64,000 nucleotides of DNA from Deltaproteobacteria bacterium (lineage in GTDB: Bacteria > Myxococcota_A > UBA796 > SXON01): contig CANLGL010000017.1 in assembly GCA_947490345.1 (NCBI GenBank), forward strand, positions 1 to 64,000, read 5' to 3'. Below, piece by piece: positions 33,723 to 44,318 of this stretch. Positions within the stretch are counted from its first letter, which is position 1. Every line of letters begins with the position of its first letter. The position numbers and the translations under genes are program-made. The notes under the pieces are model-generated. The model searched no databases, was not told the DNA's origin, and was given only the letters and a program-made list of their open reading frames with translations.

Positions 33723-35099
33723 ATGTGTCGCGCGATCGCCCTCGCTCTATTCGTGGCCTGCACCGCCGAGCCCGGCAGCCCCGCCGCTGACCCGGAAACC
33801 CATGTGCTCGTGGTCGGCGCGGGGATGGCGGGCCTCACCGTGGCTCGCGTTCTAGCGGATGCGGGCGTAGAGGTGACCGTGCTGGAAGCGCGGGGGCGCC
33901 TGGGCGGACGCACGTTGACCGACACCGTCGGCGGGGCCGTTGTCGACGTGGGCGCCGCCTGGTACCACGGCATCACCGACAACCCCGCGGCGGCCTTCGC
34001 GGAGGCCAACGGCCTGGCGTGGGTGCCGGACCGCATTCCTTACACGACGCTCTATGACGAGGCGACCGACACCAGGCTCGGAGATGCCGCATGGAAGACC
34101 CTCGACGGCCACCAAGAGGGCTTCATCGAGGCGCTCCCAGCTCTCCAGGCCGATCTGGGCCCCGAGGCGTCGCTGGCGGACGGGATCGACGCCTGGGTCA
34201 GCGACGAGGACCTGGCCGGGCAAGAGGCGCGTCTGGCCCGGTTCGCGACCGCTCAATGGCTCGGAGACCTCGAATACGCCTCGCCGATCACTGAGCAATC
34301 TCTCGACGCCGTGTGGGCGGAAAAGAGTCTGCGCGGGGGCGATCAGTTCCCGGTCGGGGGCTACGGCCGAGTGGTCGACGCGCTCGCGGAGGGGCTCGAC
34401 GTGCGGCTGGACCACCCGGTGAGCGAGATCGCAGTCAGCGCCGACGGGGTCCACCTGACCGCGGGCGGCGACGCCTTCGACGGGACACACGTCGTGGTGA
34501 CGGTGCCGGTGGGCGTGCTGCGCTCCGGCGCCATCACCTTCTCCCCGCCGCTCTCCGAATCCCGCCGGGACGCCCTCGATCGGCTGGACATGGGCAACCT
34601 GGAGAAGGTCGTGTTGGTGTGGGACGAGGCGTGGTGGGACGGCTCGACCTCCTTCGTTTCGGCCGAGGGCGACGGCCGGTTTCCGGAGTTCCTGGATCTC
34701 CGCGAGGTGGCCGGCGCCAACATGCTGGTTGGCCTCTACGGTGGCAACTTCGCCCGGACGGTGCAACGAGAGTGGAGCGACGAAGACATCGTCGCCGGCG
34801 CGCTCGCAGCATTGCAAGCGGCCTGGGGCACCGCGATTCCGGCACCGAAAGCGTCGAGCGTGACGCACTGGACCACCGACCCGTTCGCCGGCGGCTCCTA
34901 CGCCAGTCTGCCGGTGGGCGCGTCGCGAGACGACCTCGTGACGCTGTCGGAGCCTGAAGGCGACCGGCTGCTCTTCGCCGGGGAGGCGACGGAGCCCGAC
35001 TACTACGGAAACGTCCACGCCGCGGTCATGACCGGACTTCGTGAGGCGGCGAGGCTTGGGGTGACGAACCCGAGCACGGCGGGCTTTGAGGCGGAGTGA
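33723..35099 (+). CDS. Flavin amine oxidase (polyamine-oxidase-like), lipoprotein signal
   Basis: ATG 33723 gives 458 residues. The leader MCRAIALALFVACTAEPG has a lipobox (FVAC), so the enzyme is probably exported and anchored. The FAD-binding motif VLVVGAGMAGLTVARVL and EARGRLGGRTL follow at residues ~29-61. The substrate domain has GAAWYHG, and the C-terminus has RLLFAGEATEPDYYGNVHAA, typical of monoamine and polyamine oxidases. It likely oxidises an amine to an aldehyde with release of peroxide; the substrate is unknown. It is divergent from the RND gene across 130 bp. Confidence 0.88.
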   Translation: MCRAIALALFVACTAEPGSPAADPETHVLVVGAGMAGLTVARVLADAGVEVTVLEARGRLGGRTLTDTVGGAVVDVGAAWYHGITDNPAAAFAEANGLAWVPDRIPYTTLYDEATDTRLGDAAWKTLDGHQEGFIEALPALQADLGPEASLADGIDAWVSDEDLAGQEARLARFATAQWLGDLEYASPITEQSLDAVWAEKSLRGGDQFPVGGYGRVVDALAEGLDVRLDHPVSEIAVSADGVHLTAGGDAFDGTHVVVTVPVGVLRSGAITFSPPLSESRRDALDRLDMGNLEKVVLVWDEAWWDGSTSFVSAEGDGRFPEFLDLREVAGANMLVGLYGGNFARTVQREWSDEDIVAGALAALQAAWGTAIPAPKASSVTHWTTDPFAGGSYASLPVGASRDDLVTLSEPEGDRLLFAGEATEPDYYGNVHAAVMTGLREAARLGVTNPSTAGFEAE

Positions 35100-35157
35100 T
35101 CGGGCTGGGGAAGCCAGCCTACTCCGGTTAGCTCTCCCTCCACCCACCCAGGCCCGC

Positions 35158-35612
<455 letters not shown>

Positions 35613-35616
<4 letters not shown>

Positions 35617-38600
35617 GCCTCCCCCTCCGTCAAGCGCACCGCCAATCGATAAATCACCGGCACCACGACGAGTGTCAGGAACGTCGAGCTGGCCAGGCCG
35701 AAGATGATGGTGATCGCCAGCGGCCGCTGCATCTCCTGACCCTCGCCGAAGCCCAGTGCCAGGGGCACGAGCCCCAACACCGAGTTGAGCGCGGTGATGA
35801 GGATCGGCCGCAGCCGCAGCGCCGCCGCCTCGCGGATGGCATCGTCCAGGGGGCGGCCTTCCTTCCGTAGTCGCGCAATGGCGTCCACGAGCACGATCGC
35901 GTTGGCGACAACCACCCCTGCGAGCACGATGAGACCAATGAAGACGACGACGCTGACCGGGATGCCCGTGAGCCACAATCCGGCCGAGACCCCGACCAGC
36001 GCCAGCGGCACCGAGAAGAGGATCACCAGCGGATCGCGGAGCGACTCAAAGGTGCTGGCCATGATCACGTAGACCAGGAAGACCGCCAAGACCAAGGCCA
36101 GCGCCAGCGACCGGAGCGAGGTTTCGAGCTCCCGATTCTGCCCCGCTACTTCCAACTCGACACCAGCGGGCAGCCCCGCTCCTCGAAGTGCGGTCTCCGC
36201 CGCCGCCGCCGCACCCGCCAGATCGAAGCCAACCACGTCCGCCGACAGCACCACCGCCCGCCGCTGGTCGATGCGACGCACCTCGGAGGGGCCCTCGCCC
36301 TCCTCCACCTTGGCGACCGTGTCCAGGCGCACCTCGGGGGACAGGGCCGGGTTCACGTTGATGGCGCCCAGCGCGTCGACGCTGTTGCGGTCGCGCTCCT
36401 GGAGCCGCACCAGCAGATCGATGCGACGCTCGCCCTCGGCGATGCGGGTGGGTCGCTCGCCCTGGATCTTGGCTCGAACGGCACGCGCGACGTCGCCCAC
36501 GCCGATGCCCAGGGCGGCGAGCCGCTGGCGGTCGTAGCGGACGCGGACCTCGGGGTAGCCGGCGGTCATCGAGGAGTGCACCTCCCGCAGCTCCGGCACA
36601 CCGCTGAGAGCCGCCAGTCCCAGCTCGGAGGCGGCCCGCAGCGTGGTCAGCTCGGGGTCGTAGAGCACCACCTCGACCGGGGTGTGGAAGCTGAAGAGCG
36701 CCGGACGCGCGAAGCGGGAGCGCATCCTGGGGAAGGCGAGAAGCTCGGTGCGGATGGCGGCCACCGCGGCGTCCTCTCGCGCTTCGAGGTCGCCGCCAGG
36801 GGCGAGCTCCACCAGCACGCGCGCCGTGTTTTCCCCCTCGTCGGGCTTGGCGTCCGCGCGCCGCTCGGTGCCGACGACGGCGTAGATCGCGTCGACCCCA
36901 TCGAGCTGACCGAGCCGCGCCTCCAACTGTTGCACCAGCGCATCGGTGCGCGCGAGCGGGGTGCCCACGGGCATGGCCAACTCGACCGTGAAACGCCCCT
37001 GGTGCACGTCGGGAATGAGCTGGGCGCCCACGTCCGCGAAGGCGATCGCCGCCGCGAGCGTGCCCGCGATGGCGACGACGAGCACCCGGGTCGGGCGATT
37101 GAGCCAACGGTCGAGCAGGCGAGCGAAGGCCCCCTCGGCGACGGCGTACTGGTCCAAGAACCGATCGGCGAGCCACACCGTTCCCCGATTCAGGGTGCCG
37201 AGCACCACGAAGAGTACGCGTAGCCCCACCCGGGCCGCCCAGCCCGCGAGCACGGCGAACGTCACGGCGACGGAAGCGAGGATGCCGTGGGCGACGAAGC
37301 GCACCAGAGCCCACGGCCAACGCCAGAAAGCGCGGCGTTGGCGCAGCGTCGCCCAGGCGTCGCGGGGCGTGCTTTCGGCAATGTCCCGAGCCCGTGCGGG
37401 GGGAGCGGCGATCGTCAACTGCCGCGCGGCGAGCATCGGGATCACGATGAGCGCGACTCCGAGTGACGCGAGCAGCGAAAAGACCACGGTCAACGCGAGG
37501 TCACCAAAAATCTGCCCGGCGACCCCCTCGACGAAGACGATCGGGAAGAACACCGCGATCGCCGTGAGCACCGAAGCGAAAACGGCAGTGGCCACCTCGG
37601 CCGTACCCGCTATCGCCGCTTCCTTTCTACTCTTTCCGGCGTCGATGTGATTCTGTACCGACTCCAGCACCACCGTGCCCGAGTCGATCACCATGCTGAC
37701 GCCGAGCGCCAGCCCACCGAGCGACATCAGGTTGAGACTCAAGTCGCCCACGTACATGACGCCGAAGGTGGCGAAAAGACAGATGGGGATGGCCGTGGAG
37801 ATGATCGCGGTGGTGAGCCAGTCGCGGAGGAAGACGAAGGTGACCAGGATGGCGAGCAGCCCGCCGAGGATGCCGTCGCTGGTGAGGTTGTCGAGCGCAC
37901 CTTCGACGAAGTGGGCCTGGTCGTCCAACACCCGCGCGTCCATGCCCTCGGGCAACAGGCGTCCCTCGCCTTCGACACTCAGCGCCGCTTTCACCTGCCG
38001 AGCGACCTGCACGAGGTTGGCGTCGGCCTCCTTGTAGACCTCGATCTCCACCGACTCCACACCATCGAGGCGCGCCACCACCTCACGATCGGCGTGACCC
38101 TCTGAAACATCGGCCACATCGCCAATGCGGACGCGCGTGCCGTCGGGACGCACGACCTGTAGCTCACGCACATCCTCGATCGAACGGAACTCGTTCAGCG
38201 TGCGGATGAGGTACTCGTTTTCCCCCTCGCGCACGAGCCCGCCGGCGACGTTCACGTTCTCGGCGCTCAGGGTCGCGCGCACCTGATCCAGGCTGACGCC
38301 GCGCGCCACCAGCCAGTCCTCACGCGGCTCCACCAGCACCAGCCGCTCCAAGCCCCCACGCACGCTCACCGCCGCCACGCCGTCAAGCGCCTCCAACCGG
38401 CGCTTCACCTCCTTCTCCGCCACCTCGCGCTGCTGAAGTTGCGAGCCGCCGCCGGTCAGCGCCACCCGGAGGATCGGCTGGAGCGAGGGGTCGTAGCGCA
38501 GGATCAGCGGCCGCTCGATGCCGTCGGGAAGCCAGGTCGTTTGCAGGCGCTCGCGCACGTCTTGCATCGCCCCGCCCATCGGGGTGTCCCAGTCGAACTC

Positions 38601-38879
38601 CAAGACCACGTCGGAGAGGCCGGCGCGGCTGCGCGACTCGATGGAGACGACGCCCTCCACGGTGGAGAGCGCCTCTTCAACCGGCCGGCTGACCTGCGAC
38701 TCGACCTCTTCCGGTGCGGCACCGTCGTACGCGGTCCGCACGGTGAGCGTCGGGTACGAGATGTCCGGCATCAGGTCCAGCGGCAGTTGCCCGAAGGACA
38801 CCCAGCCGAAGACGAAGACCGCCACCGTCACCATCAGCACGGTGACCGGGTGCTCGACGACCCAACGGTAAAAGGCCAT
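35613..38879 (-). CDS. RND efflux permease (HAE family), first
   Basis: The 1088-residue pump starts at ATG 38879 (MAFYRWVVEHPVTVLMVTVA). TM4 carries GVSMVIDSGTVVLESV (Asp followed by Ser), and the TM10-equivalent is GVVVANAIVLVDAIARLR. Two large periplasmic domains and about 12 hydrophobic segments fit the family; an extra membrane segment near residues 520-570 (hydrophobic AILAVAVTFAVLAGW-type sequence) makes it longer than AcrB. The TetR gene lies 41 nt upstream and the adaptor gene beyond that, both on the same strand. With the second pump it may form a heteromeric system like MdtBC (inference). Confidence 0.92.
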
Positions 38880-38919
38880 GGGGGCTAGCCTGAGGCCGGG
38901 CGTAGAGGCAGCGTGACCG

Positions 38920-39567
38920 TCATGGTGTTGGGCCGATCGTAGCTCGCTCCGGGCCGCCTCGGGGGGCCAGCAACGCGAGAGAGAGCGCCTCGTTCACGGC
39001 GGCAGCGCCGGCGCCGTCGATCCTGGCGAGAGCGAGGCCGTGGATCATGGAGGCCAGGTAGCAGGCCCGCTCGGGGTTTCCGCGGGGGTGCCCAACGCGG
39101 CGTGTGCGCAGACGCACCGCGTTCTCCAGGGTGCGGCGCGGGGATGGTACGGTGAGCATGCCGTGGATGCCACGGATTCCGATGCCCGGGTTGTGCCAGC
39201 CTTCGCCGGAGAACAGGCGGTAGAGGTTCGCGTGTGCGCCAGCGAACGCCACCCATCGGCCCGCGATGTCGGGCACCGGGGTCCTGCCTCCGGGAGTCAG
39301 CCCCACGGCCGCCTGAAGCTTTTCGAGCACCGACTCCGCCACAGCGGCCCGCATGCCCGCGAGGTTTCCGAACTGTCGTACCAGGGAGGTGGCGGTGACG
39401 CCGAGGTCCCGCGCGAGGCCGCGGAGGCTGAGCGCGCAGGGGCCATGGAGGGCGACGATCTGCCGACCGCGCGCGAGCGCCGAGGACCGCAGGTTGCCGT
39501 GGTGGTACCGAAGTTTGCGGTACCAGAGGTCGGCGCGGGAGGGAGTGGGGAGTAGGGTGGTGTCCAT
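38920..39567 (-). CDS. TetR/AcrR-family repressor
   Basis: ATG 39567 gives 215 residues. The N-terminal helix-turn-helix (residues 28-66) contains LRSSALARGRQIVALHGPC and LSLRGLARDLGVTATSLVRQ, a standard TetR DNA-binding domain. The C-terminal ligand domain is helical (WVAFAGAHANLYRLFSG). It is placed between the adaptor and first pump genes, so it probably regulates this efflux locus. Its own promoter carries a direct repeat suited to autoregulation. Confidence 0.9.
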   Translation of the reverse strand: MDTTLLPTPSRADLWYRKLRYHHGNLRSSALARGRQIVALHGPCALSLRGLARDLGVTATSLVRQFGNLAGMRAAVAESVLEKLQAAVGLTPGGRTPVPDIAGRWVAFAGAHANLYRLFSGEGWHNPGIGIRGIHGMLTVPSPRRTLENAVRLRTRRVGHPRGNPERACYLASMIHGLALARIDGAGAAAVNEALSLALLAPRGGPERATIGPTP

Positions 39568-39573
39568 CGCCCT

Positions 39574-39602
39574 ATAGTAACATCGCTAACATGTCGTTGC
39601 AA
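39574..39602 (-). promoter_or_regulatory. tetR promoter with direct-repeat operator candidate
   Basis: On the minus strand TTGCAA (39602-39597) and TACTAT (39579-39574) form -35 and -10 hexamers, each 4/6 to consensus, with an ideal 17-bp spacer. Inside lies a direct repeat, ATGTTAgcgATGTTA, with a 9-bp period (39592-39587 and 39583-39578). The predicted start of transcription is near 39567, at the ATG, suggesting a leaderless or nearly leaderless message. A repressor bound between the hexamers would block transcription. Confidence 0.45.
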
Positions 39603-39703
39603 GCGCCCTGCGGTCAGTCCGCCGCGCCAGCCGTCCTGCGCTGCCGGCGGCAAGAGCGGCCGCCTCGACCGAGCAGTCAAGACGCCGATAATCGGCGAGC
39701 GCT

Positions 39704-40930
39704 CTAGCCCGCCGCCGGCGGCGTGACCGGAGCCTCTGCGGCCTCCTTCTTCTCGACCAATGGGTCGGTGGGGAGCCGCACCCGTGCATCGTCGCGAAGG
39801 GACTGGTTGCCCACGGTAACGACTATGTCGCCCGCCACCAGGCCGCTGGTCAGCTCAGTGATCGTGCCATCGTCAAAGCCGAGCTGCACCTGGACCTTGT
39901 GGGCGCGCCGCCACACGCCCGGAATCTCGGGATCCTTCTCTTCTTCCTCCTCGCCGCCGAAGAGCCCTGCGAACCAGCCCTCGTCGGCCTCTCCGTCACC
40001 CTCACCCTTCTTCTCCTCGTCGGTCTCCGGCGGGGGACCCTCCAGGAGCTGGTACACGTAGGAGCGACCCTCTTCCCAGACAACGCCGCGGCGGGGGATG
40101 GTGACGACGCCGTCGTGGCGTGCGACCTCGATCGCCACGGTGACGTACTGGCCGGGGCGGAGGGTGGCCTGGCCGGGGTCCATCGCGACGGTCACGCGCA
40201 CGGTGCCGGTGGCCGTGTCGACGATCGGCGCGACGCGGACCACCTTTCCGGTGGCCGCCACGGCGTCGTCGTATGCGCTGACGATGCGCGCCGGCTGGTC
40301 GACCGCGACGCGCGCGAGGTCACGCTCCGGCAGGGAGACGACCACCCGCAGCCGGTCCAGGTCCACCACGGTGAACGCCGGGGCGCCCCCGGCGATCTCC
40401 CCGAAGTGAACATTGCGTGCGGCGAGGACGCCGTCGATCGGGCTCTCCAGCCGGGTGAAGCCGCGAGTGGCGCTGGCCTCCTGATGAGCGGTCCGCGCCG
40501 CCCCCAGCGCGCGCTGGGCGCCTTCGTACTCGGCCCGGCTGAGGGCCCCCTGGTCGAAGAGCCGCTGCGCCGCCGCTGCGTCGGCTTCGGTGCGTTCCAA
40601 CTCGGCGCTGGCGCGCTCGTAGGCGGCATCGAGCTGGGGCGACGCAATGATCGCCAAGAGCTGCCCACGGGTGACCCGGTCGCCCTCCTCCACGTAGATT
40701 CCAGTGACGACGCCGGTCGCCTCCGGAACCAAGACCGCCAGCGCCTCGCTCTCGACCGCGGCGCTGGCCAGGACGTGATCCCCGACCGCGCCCAACGCTG
40801 CCGGCTGTACGTCCACCAGAATCCGGGGGTCGACGACGGGCTCCTCTTCCTCGTCCCCGTCGCCCTTGCCGCCACCCCCTCCGACCGAGCACGCCAGCAA
40901 GAGGGACACGAACAGTGCGGAAGGGTGCAT
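39704..40930 (-). CDS. RND periplasmic adaptor (HlyD/MFP), lipoprotein
   Basis: ATG 40930 gives 408 residues. The leader MHPSALFVSLLLACSVG has a lipobox (LLAC) and is followed by an acidic tether (KGDGDEEEEP). The biotinyl-lipoyl-like halves are VLVPEATGVVTGIYVEEGD and FTRLESPIDGVLAARNV, separated by an alpha-hairpin (LDAAYERASAELERTEADA). The beta-barrel and membrane-proximal domains follow. An unusual Glu/Lys-rich insert (about residues 300-336, with DEEKKGEGDGEADEG and EEEEEKD) interrupts the C-terminal domain. It links the RND pump to TolC. Confidence 0.9.
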   Translation of the reverse strand: MHPSALFVSLLLACSVGGGGGKGDGDEEEEPVVDPRILVDVQPAALGAVGDHVLASAAVESEALAVLVPEATGVVTGIYVEEGDRVTRGQLLAIIASPQLDAAYERASAELERTEADAAAAQRLFDQGALSRAEYEGAQRALGAARTAHQEASATRGFTRLESPIDGVLAARNVHFGEIAGGAPAFTVVDLDRLRVVVSLPERDLARVAVDQPARIVSAYDDAVAATGKVVRVAPIVDTATGTVRVTVAMDPGQATLRPGQYVTVAIEVARHDGVVTIPRRGVVWEEGRSYVYQLLEGPPPETDEEKKGEGDGEADEGWFAGLFGGEEEEEKDPEIPGVWRRAHKVQVQLGFDDGTITELTSGLVAGDIVVTVGNQSLRDDARVRLPTDPLVEKKEAAEAPVTPPAAG

Positions 40931-41027
40931 GGGCCGTGCATGCTAATCGCGGCAGGCCCCCATCGGGGACGCTCGCTGACGATCCCTTACATCCCCGTCT
41001 CCAGGACCCACGCTACGATCGGAGTCC

Positions 41028-41858
41028 GTGCTGACGATGATCGTAGTGCTCGCATTCCTGCCGCTGGCCATTGCCGCCCCCGATCCCTCCTGGGTGAGCG
41101 CGCGGGACGCGCTCGTGCGCGATGCGGGAGACTCCAAGCTGCGAGGCTGGGAAACCAGCGACGATTGGCGGCAGCGGGTGCTGGCCATGGACGTGCGGGC
41201 GTGGCAGTCCGACCGGGCGGCGGCGATGCTCGCATGGTCGGCGGCGCCGGCGGCCTTCCGTGGTGCGCTCTTGCGGTTCGGAGATCCGAGCCTGCAGACG
41301 CCGGCCGCAGCCGGTCCGCTCTTGGCGCGCCTGGCGTGGGGGGGCGACGGCGAGCCCGTCCGCGTCGCGCTCGCGGAGGCGATCGTGCACACCGGCGGCG
41401 ACTGGGCCGGCGCGGTGGTCCTGATGCTCCCCGACGAACCGAGCGCCGCCGTCCGCAAGGTGCTGGTCGAGGACGGCCGGGTGGCGCCGCCCCCCTTCGC
41501 CGCCGCGCTTGTCGCCGCCGGCTTCGCCGACGAGGCCGACAGCGTTCGGGCCGCGGCCGCCCGCACGGCGCCGTGGGTCACCCCGGTGAGCGCGGTGGGA
41601 CCGCTGTTGTTGGCGGCGCTCGCCGACGCCGCTGCCGAGGTCCGCAGCGAGGCGGCGCGGTCAGTCGGGCTGCTCGACGTCGAGGGCGCGTGGCGGCCAC
41701 TCGTCTCGCTCCTGGCCGATTCGGACGCACGAGTGCGCCTGCAAGCGCTCAAGGCGCTGCAACGGCTCGACTCGGTCAACGCCGCGGCGCTCCCCCAACT
41801 GGAGAGCCTGCGCAACGACAGCGACGGCCGCGTACAGCGCGCGGCGGCGGGGGAGTGA
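41028..41858 (+). CDS. Exported HEAT-repeat protein
   Basis: GTG 41028 gives 276 residues; ATG 41037 is an alternative start. The signal peptide MIVVLAFLPLAIAA is clear. The C-terminal half has HEAT-like helical repeats (VRVALAEAIVHTGG, VRAAAARTAPWVTP, VRSEAARSVGLLDVEGA, VRLQALKALQRLDSV). Such repeats mediate protein binding; no catalytic residue is apparent. It ends 4 bp from the convergent lipoprotein gene. Confidence 0.75.
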   Translation: MLTMIVVLAFLPLAIAAPDPSWVSARDALVRDAGDSKLRGWETSDDWRQRVLAMDVRAWQSDRAAAMLAWSAAPAAFRGALLRFGDPSLQTPAAAGPLLARLAWGGDGEPVRVALAEAIVHTGGDWAGAVVLMLPDEPSAAVRKVLVEDGRVAPPPFAAALVAAGFADEADSVRAAAARTAPWVTPVSAVGPLLLAALADAAAEVRSEAARSVGLLDVEGAWRPLVSLLADSDARVRLQALKALQRLDSVNAAALPQLESLRNDSDGRVQRAAAGE

Positions 41859-41862
41859 GGCC

Positions 41863-42390
41863 CTACCGATACTGCGCGGTCAACTCCACACTTTCGATCT
41901 GGGCATGATCGCCGGCCGCACGGACACGCGCCACCTGCACGCGACCGTCCATGACCGCCATCACCACCAGGGCTTCCGGGCCCAGGACGGAGCCCGGCGA
42001 GACCACAATCTCCGAACCGTCGGGCAGGCCCAGGACCGCCCGCGGCGGCTGCGCCTGCGCCATGGTGCTGACCAGCCGCACCGGAAATTGCGCGGAGACT
42101 GCCACACCGGACGATGCCGACGACACCGGCGGCAGCGAGGCCGCCGGTCCGGAGCCTACCGCCGCATCGACGGGGTCGAGCATGTCGGCTCCCTCCACCT
42201 TCGATTCGACATCGCCGGCCAACTCCTCGCTGCTGATCCGGAACGGCTCCGGCTCCGCGAAGCGTGGATCGGCAGCTCCTGTCGCGACCACGTGCTGGGC
42301 GGGGGCCGCCACGGATGCAGGCGAGAACACACTTCCAGAGGTTGGCATCGACTCGCACGCGCCCAGGAGTAGCCAGAACATACTGGTCAT
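41863..42390 (-). CDS. Lipoprotein, PilP/GspC-like C-terminal domain (tentative)
   Basis: ATG 42390 gives 175 residues. The leader MTSMFWLLLGACESMPTSG has a lipobox (LGAC). A Pro/Ala/Ser-rich linker is followed by a small beta domain, PRAVLGLPDGSEIVVSPGSVLGP and VQVARVRAAGDHAQIESVELT. The order is reminiscent of PilP, an inner-membrane lipoprotein of type IV pili, but similarity is weak. No other pilus gene is near. It is divergent from the HD-GYP gene across 32 bp. Confidence 0.6.
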   Translation of the reverse strand: MTSMFWLLLGACESMPTSGSVFSPASVAAPAQHVVATGAADPRFAEPEPFRISSEELAGDVESKVEGADMLDPVDAAVGSGPAASLPPVSSASSGVAVSAQFPVRLVSTMAQAQPPRAVLGLPDGSEIVVSPGSVLGPEALVVMAVMDGRVQVARVRAAGDHAQIESVELTAQYR

Positions 42391-42422
42391 GTAATCTATT
42401 GCGGGTGTGATAGAGGCTGAGC

Positions 42423-44297
42423 ATGCCGGGGATCGGGCGGGACATCACCGTCAACACCAGCGAGGCGCCCACCGTCGAGGTGACGCTGATGCCGCCGAAC
42501 TCGCCGTTTGCAGCGACGATCGGGCGGATCGCGCTCGAGCTCGGCGCCGTCCTCGTGCGTCCGGATTGCGTGATGTCCCCCGAGATCGCGGTGCGGATCG
42601 TCGTCGTCGATCTCACGCGCATCACGACGCCAGCCCGCTTGAACAACCGGTGCATCGTCATCTCGGACGATGCGGGCTTCACGGCGTGGGACGTGATCCC
42701 CCCCGACGAGGTCTCGGCGCGGCTGCCACGTGCCCTTCGCAACCTCGTGGACATCGAGATCCTCCGCACGCGCGCCGAGGGTGAGCGGGAGACGATCGCG
42801 GTGCTCAACCAGATCGGGTACGCGCTGTCCGCCATCACCGATCGCACCCGCCTTCTGGACGAGCTGCTCACCCACAGCCGCCGGGCGTTGCGCGCCGACG
42901 GCGCCAGCATCTACCTCATCGACGAAAGTGCGGCGGGTTCAGATGCGACGCTTGGCGGGGCGCGTGTCGGGCGAACCATCCGTTTCTCAGCCGCCCAGAA
43001 CGACACCGTGCCCTTCTTCCCGCCGCGCGCCGTCCTCCCGGTGGACGACTCCAGCCTGGTCGGCTTTGTCGCCAACCGCGCCTTGCCGATGAACATCCCC
43101 GACATTCGGGCGCTCCCCAAGGAGGTGCCGTACCGCCCCTCCGGCGCATTCGACCGCGCCACCGGCTACCAGACCCGCTCGGTCATGCTGGTGCCGCTGA
43201 TGGACCGCGACGGGCGCGTCATCGGCGTCCTGCTCTTCGTCAATCACAAGCCAGTGTCGGGCATCCCGCTGGCGACCTTCGATCGGGTCAGCGCGTTCTC
43301 CGACCGACACCTCGCCCTGGCCCGGTCGGTTGCCTCACAAGCCGCCGTGGCGCTCGAGAACTACCGGCTCTATCGGGAAATCACCACCCTGTTCGACGGC
43401 TTCGTCGAGGCGTCGGTCACGGCGATCGAGGCGCGGGATCCCTCCACGGGGGGGCATTCGCATCGTGTGGCGCAGTTGACCGAATTGCTCGCGCGCGACG
43501 TCAGCGACAGCACCGAAAAGTCCTTCGCCCATGTGCGCTTCACCGCGCGCGAGCTGACCGAGCTGCATTACGCCGCCATGCTGCACGACTTCGGTAAGGT
43601 CGGCGTGCGCGAAGAAGTGCTGCTCAAAGCGGCGCGCCTGTACCCTTGGGAGCTGGCCCAGATCGAACAACGGTTCCGCGTCGCGTCGCTGCAAGCGCAG
43701 CTCGAAGCGATCAAGGAGCACTCGCCTCCGGACATGCTTCCGGGCCGCCTTTCGCAGCTCCAAGAGGACCTCACGCTGGTGCGGAGGCTCAATCGCCTCG
43801 GCCGCGTCGGCGATCCCGAAGGGGTGGCGATCCGAGCGGTGGCCGAGCGATGGCGCTTGAGCGACGCCGAGCCGGTGCTCCACGCGCGTGAGGTGCGGCG
43901 GCTGTGCATTCCACACGGCACGCTCGACCCGGAAGAGCGGCTGGAGATCGAGCGGCACGTCGAGCACACCTACCGCTTCCTGCGCGTCATTCCCTGGACA
44001 CGCGAGCTTCGCAACGTGCCGACGCTCGCCTATGCCCATCATGAAAAACTTGATGGCACCGGCTACCCCCGGCGGCTCCGCGGCGAGGCAATCCCGTACG
44101 GCGCCCGGCTGATGACCATTGCGGACATCTTCGACGCGTTGACGGCCGGTGATCGTCCGTACAAGGGCGCGATGTCGCCCGAGAAGGCGATCACCATCCT
44201 CCGCACGGAAGCCAGCGCTGGCAAGGTGATGTCCGAGGCGGTCGAACTGCTCAACACGCGGCGTTTGTGGACGCAGATCGTGGAGCCGGGGAGCTGA
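42423..44297 (+). CDS. GAF and HD-GYP domain protein (c-di-GMP phosphodiesterase-like)
   Basis: ATG 42423 (GAGG 6 nt upstream) gives 624 residues. The order is an unassigned N-terminal domain (1-115), a GAF domain (~120-300; SVMLVPLMDRDGRVIGVLLFVNHK), then HD-GYP (~310-620). Metal and signature motifs are GGHSHRVAQL, MLHDFGKVGVREE, YAHHEKLDGTGYP and MTIADIFDALTAGDRPYKGA. A ~90-residue helical insert lies between the first and second halves (...LPGRLSQLQEDLTLVRRL...). It probably hydrolyses cyclic di-GMP under GAF control. Confidence 0.93.
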   Translation: MPGIGRDITVNTSEAPTVEVTLMPPNSPFAATIGRIALELGAVLVRPDCVMSPEIAVRIVVVDLTRITTPARLNNRCIVISDDAGFTAWDVIPPDEVSARLPRALRNLVDIEILRTRAEGERETIAVLNQIGYALSAITDRTRLLDELLTHSRRALRADGASIYLIDESAAGSDATLGGARVGRTIRFSAAQNDTVPFFPPRAVLPVDDSSLVGFVANRALPMNIPDIRALPKEVPYRPSGAFDRATGYQTRSVMLVPLMDRDGRVIGVLLFVNHKPVSGIPLATFDRVSAFSDRHLALARSVASQAAVALENYRLYREITTLFDGFVEASVTAIEARDPSTGGHSHRVAQLTELLARDVSDSTEKSFAHVRFTARELTELHYAAMLHDFGKVGVREEVLLKAARLYPWELAQIEQRFRVASLQAQLEAIKEHSPPDMLPGRLSQLQEDLTLVRRLNRLGRVGDPEGVAIRAVAERWRLSDAEPVLHAREVRRLCIPHGTLDPEERLEIERHVEHTYRFLRVIPWTRELRNVPTLAYAHHEKLDGTGYPRRLRGEAIPYGARLMTIADIFDALTAGDRPYKGAMSPEKAITILRTEASAGKVMSEAVELLNTRRLWTQIVEPGS

Positions 44298-44318
44298 TGC
44301 CGATCCCAGGGTCGGAAT

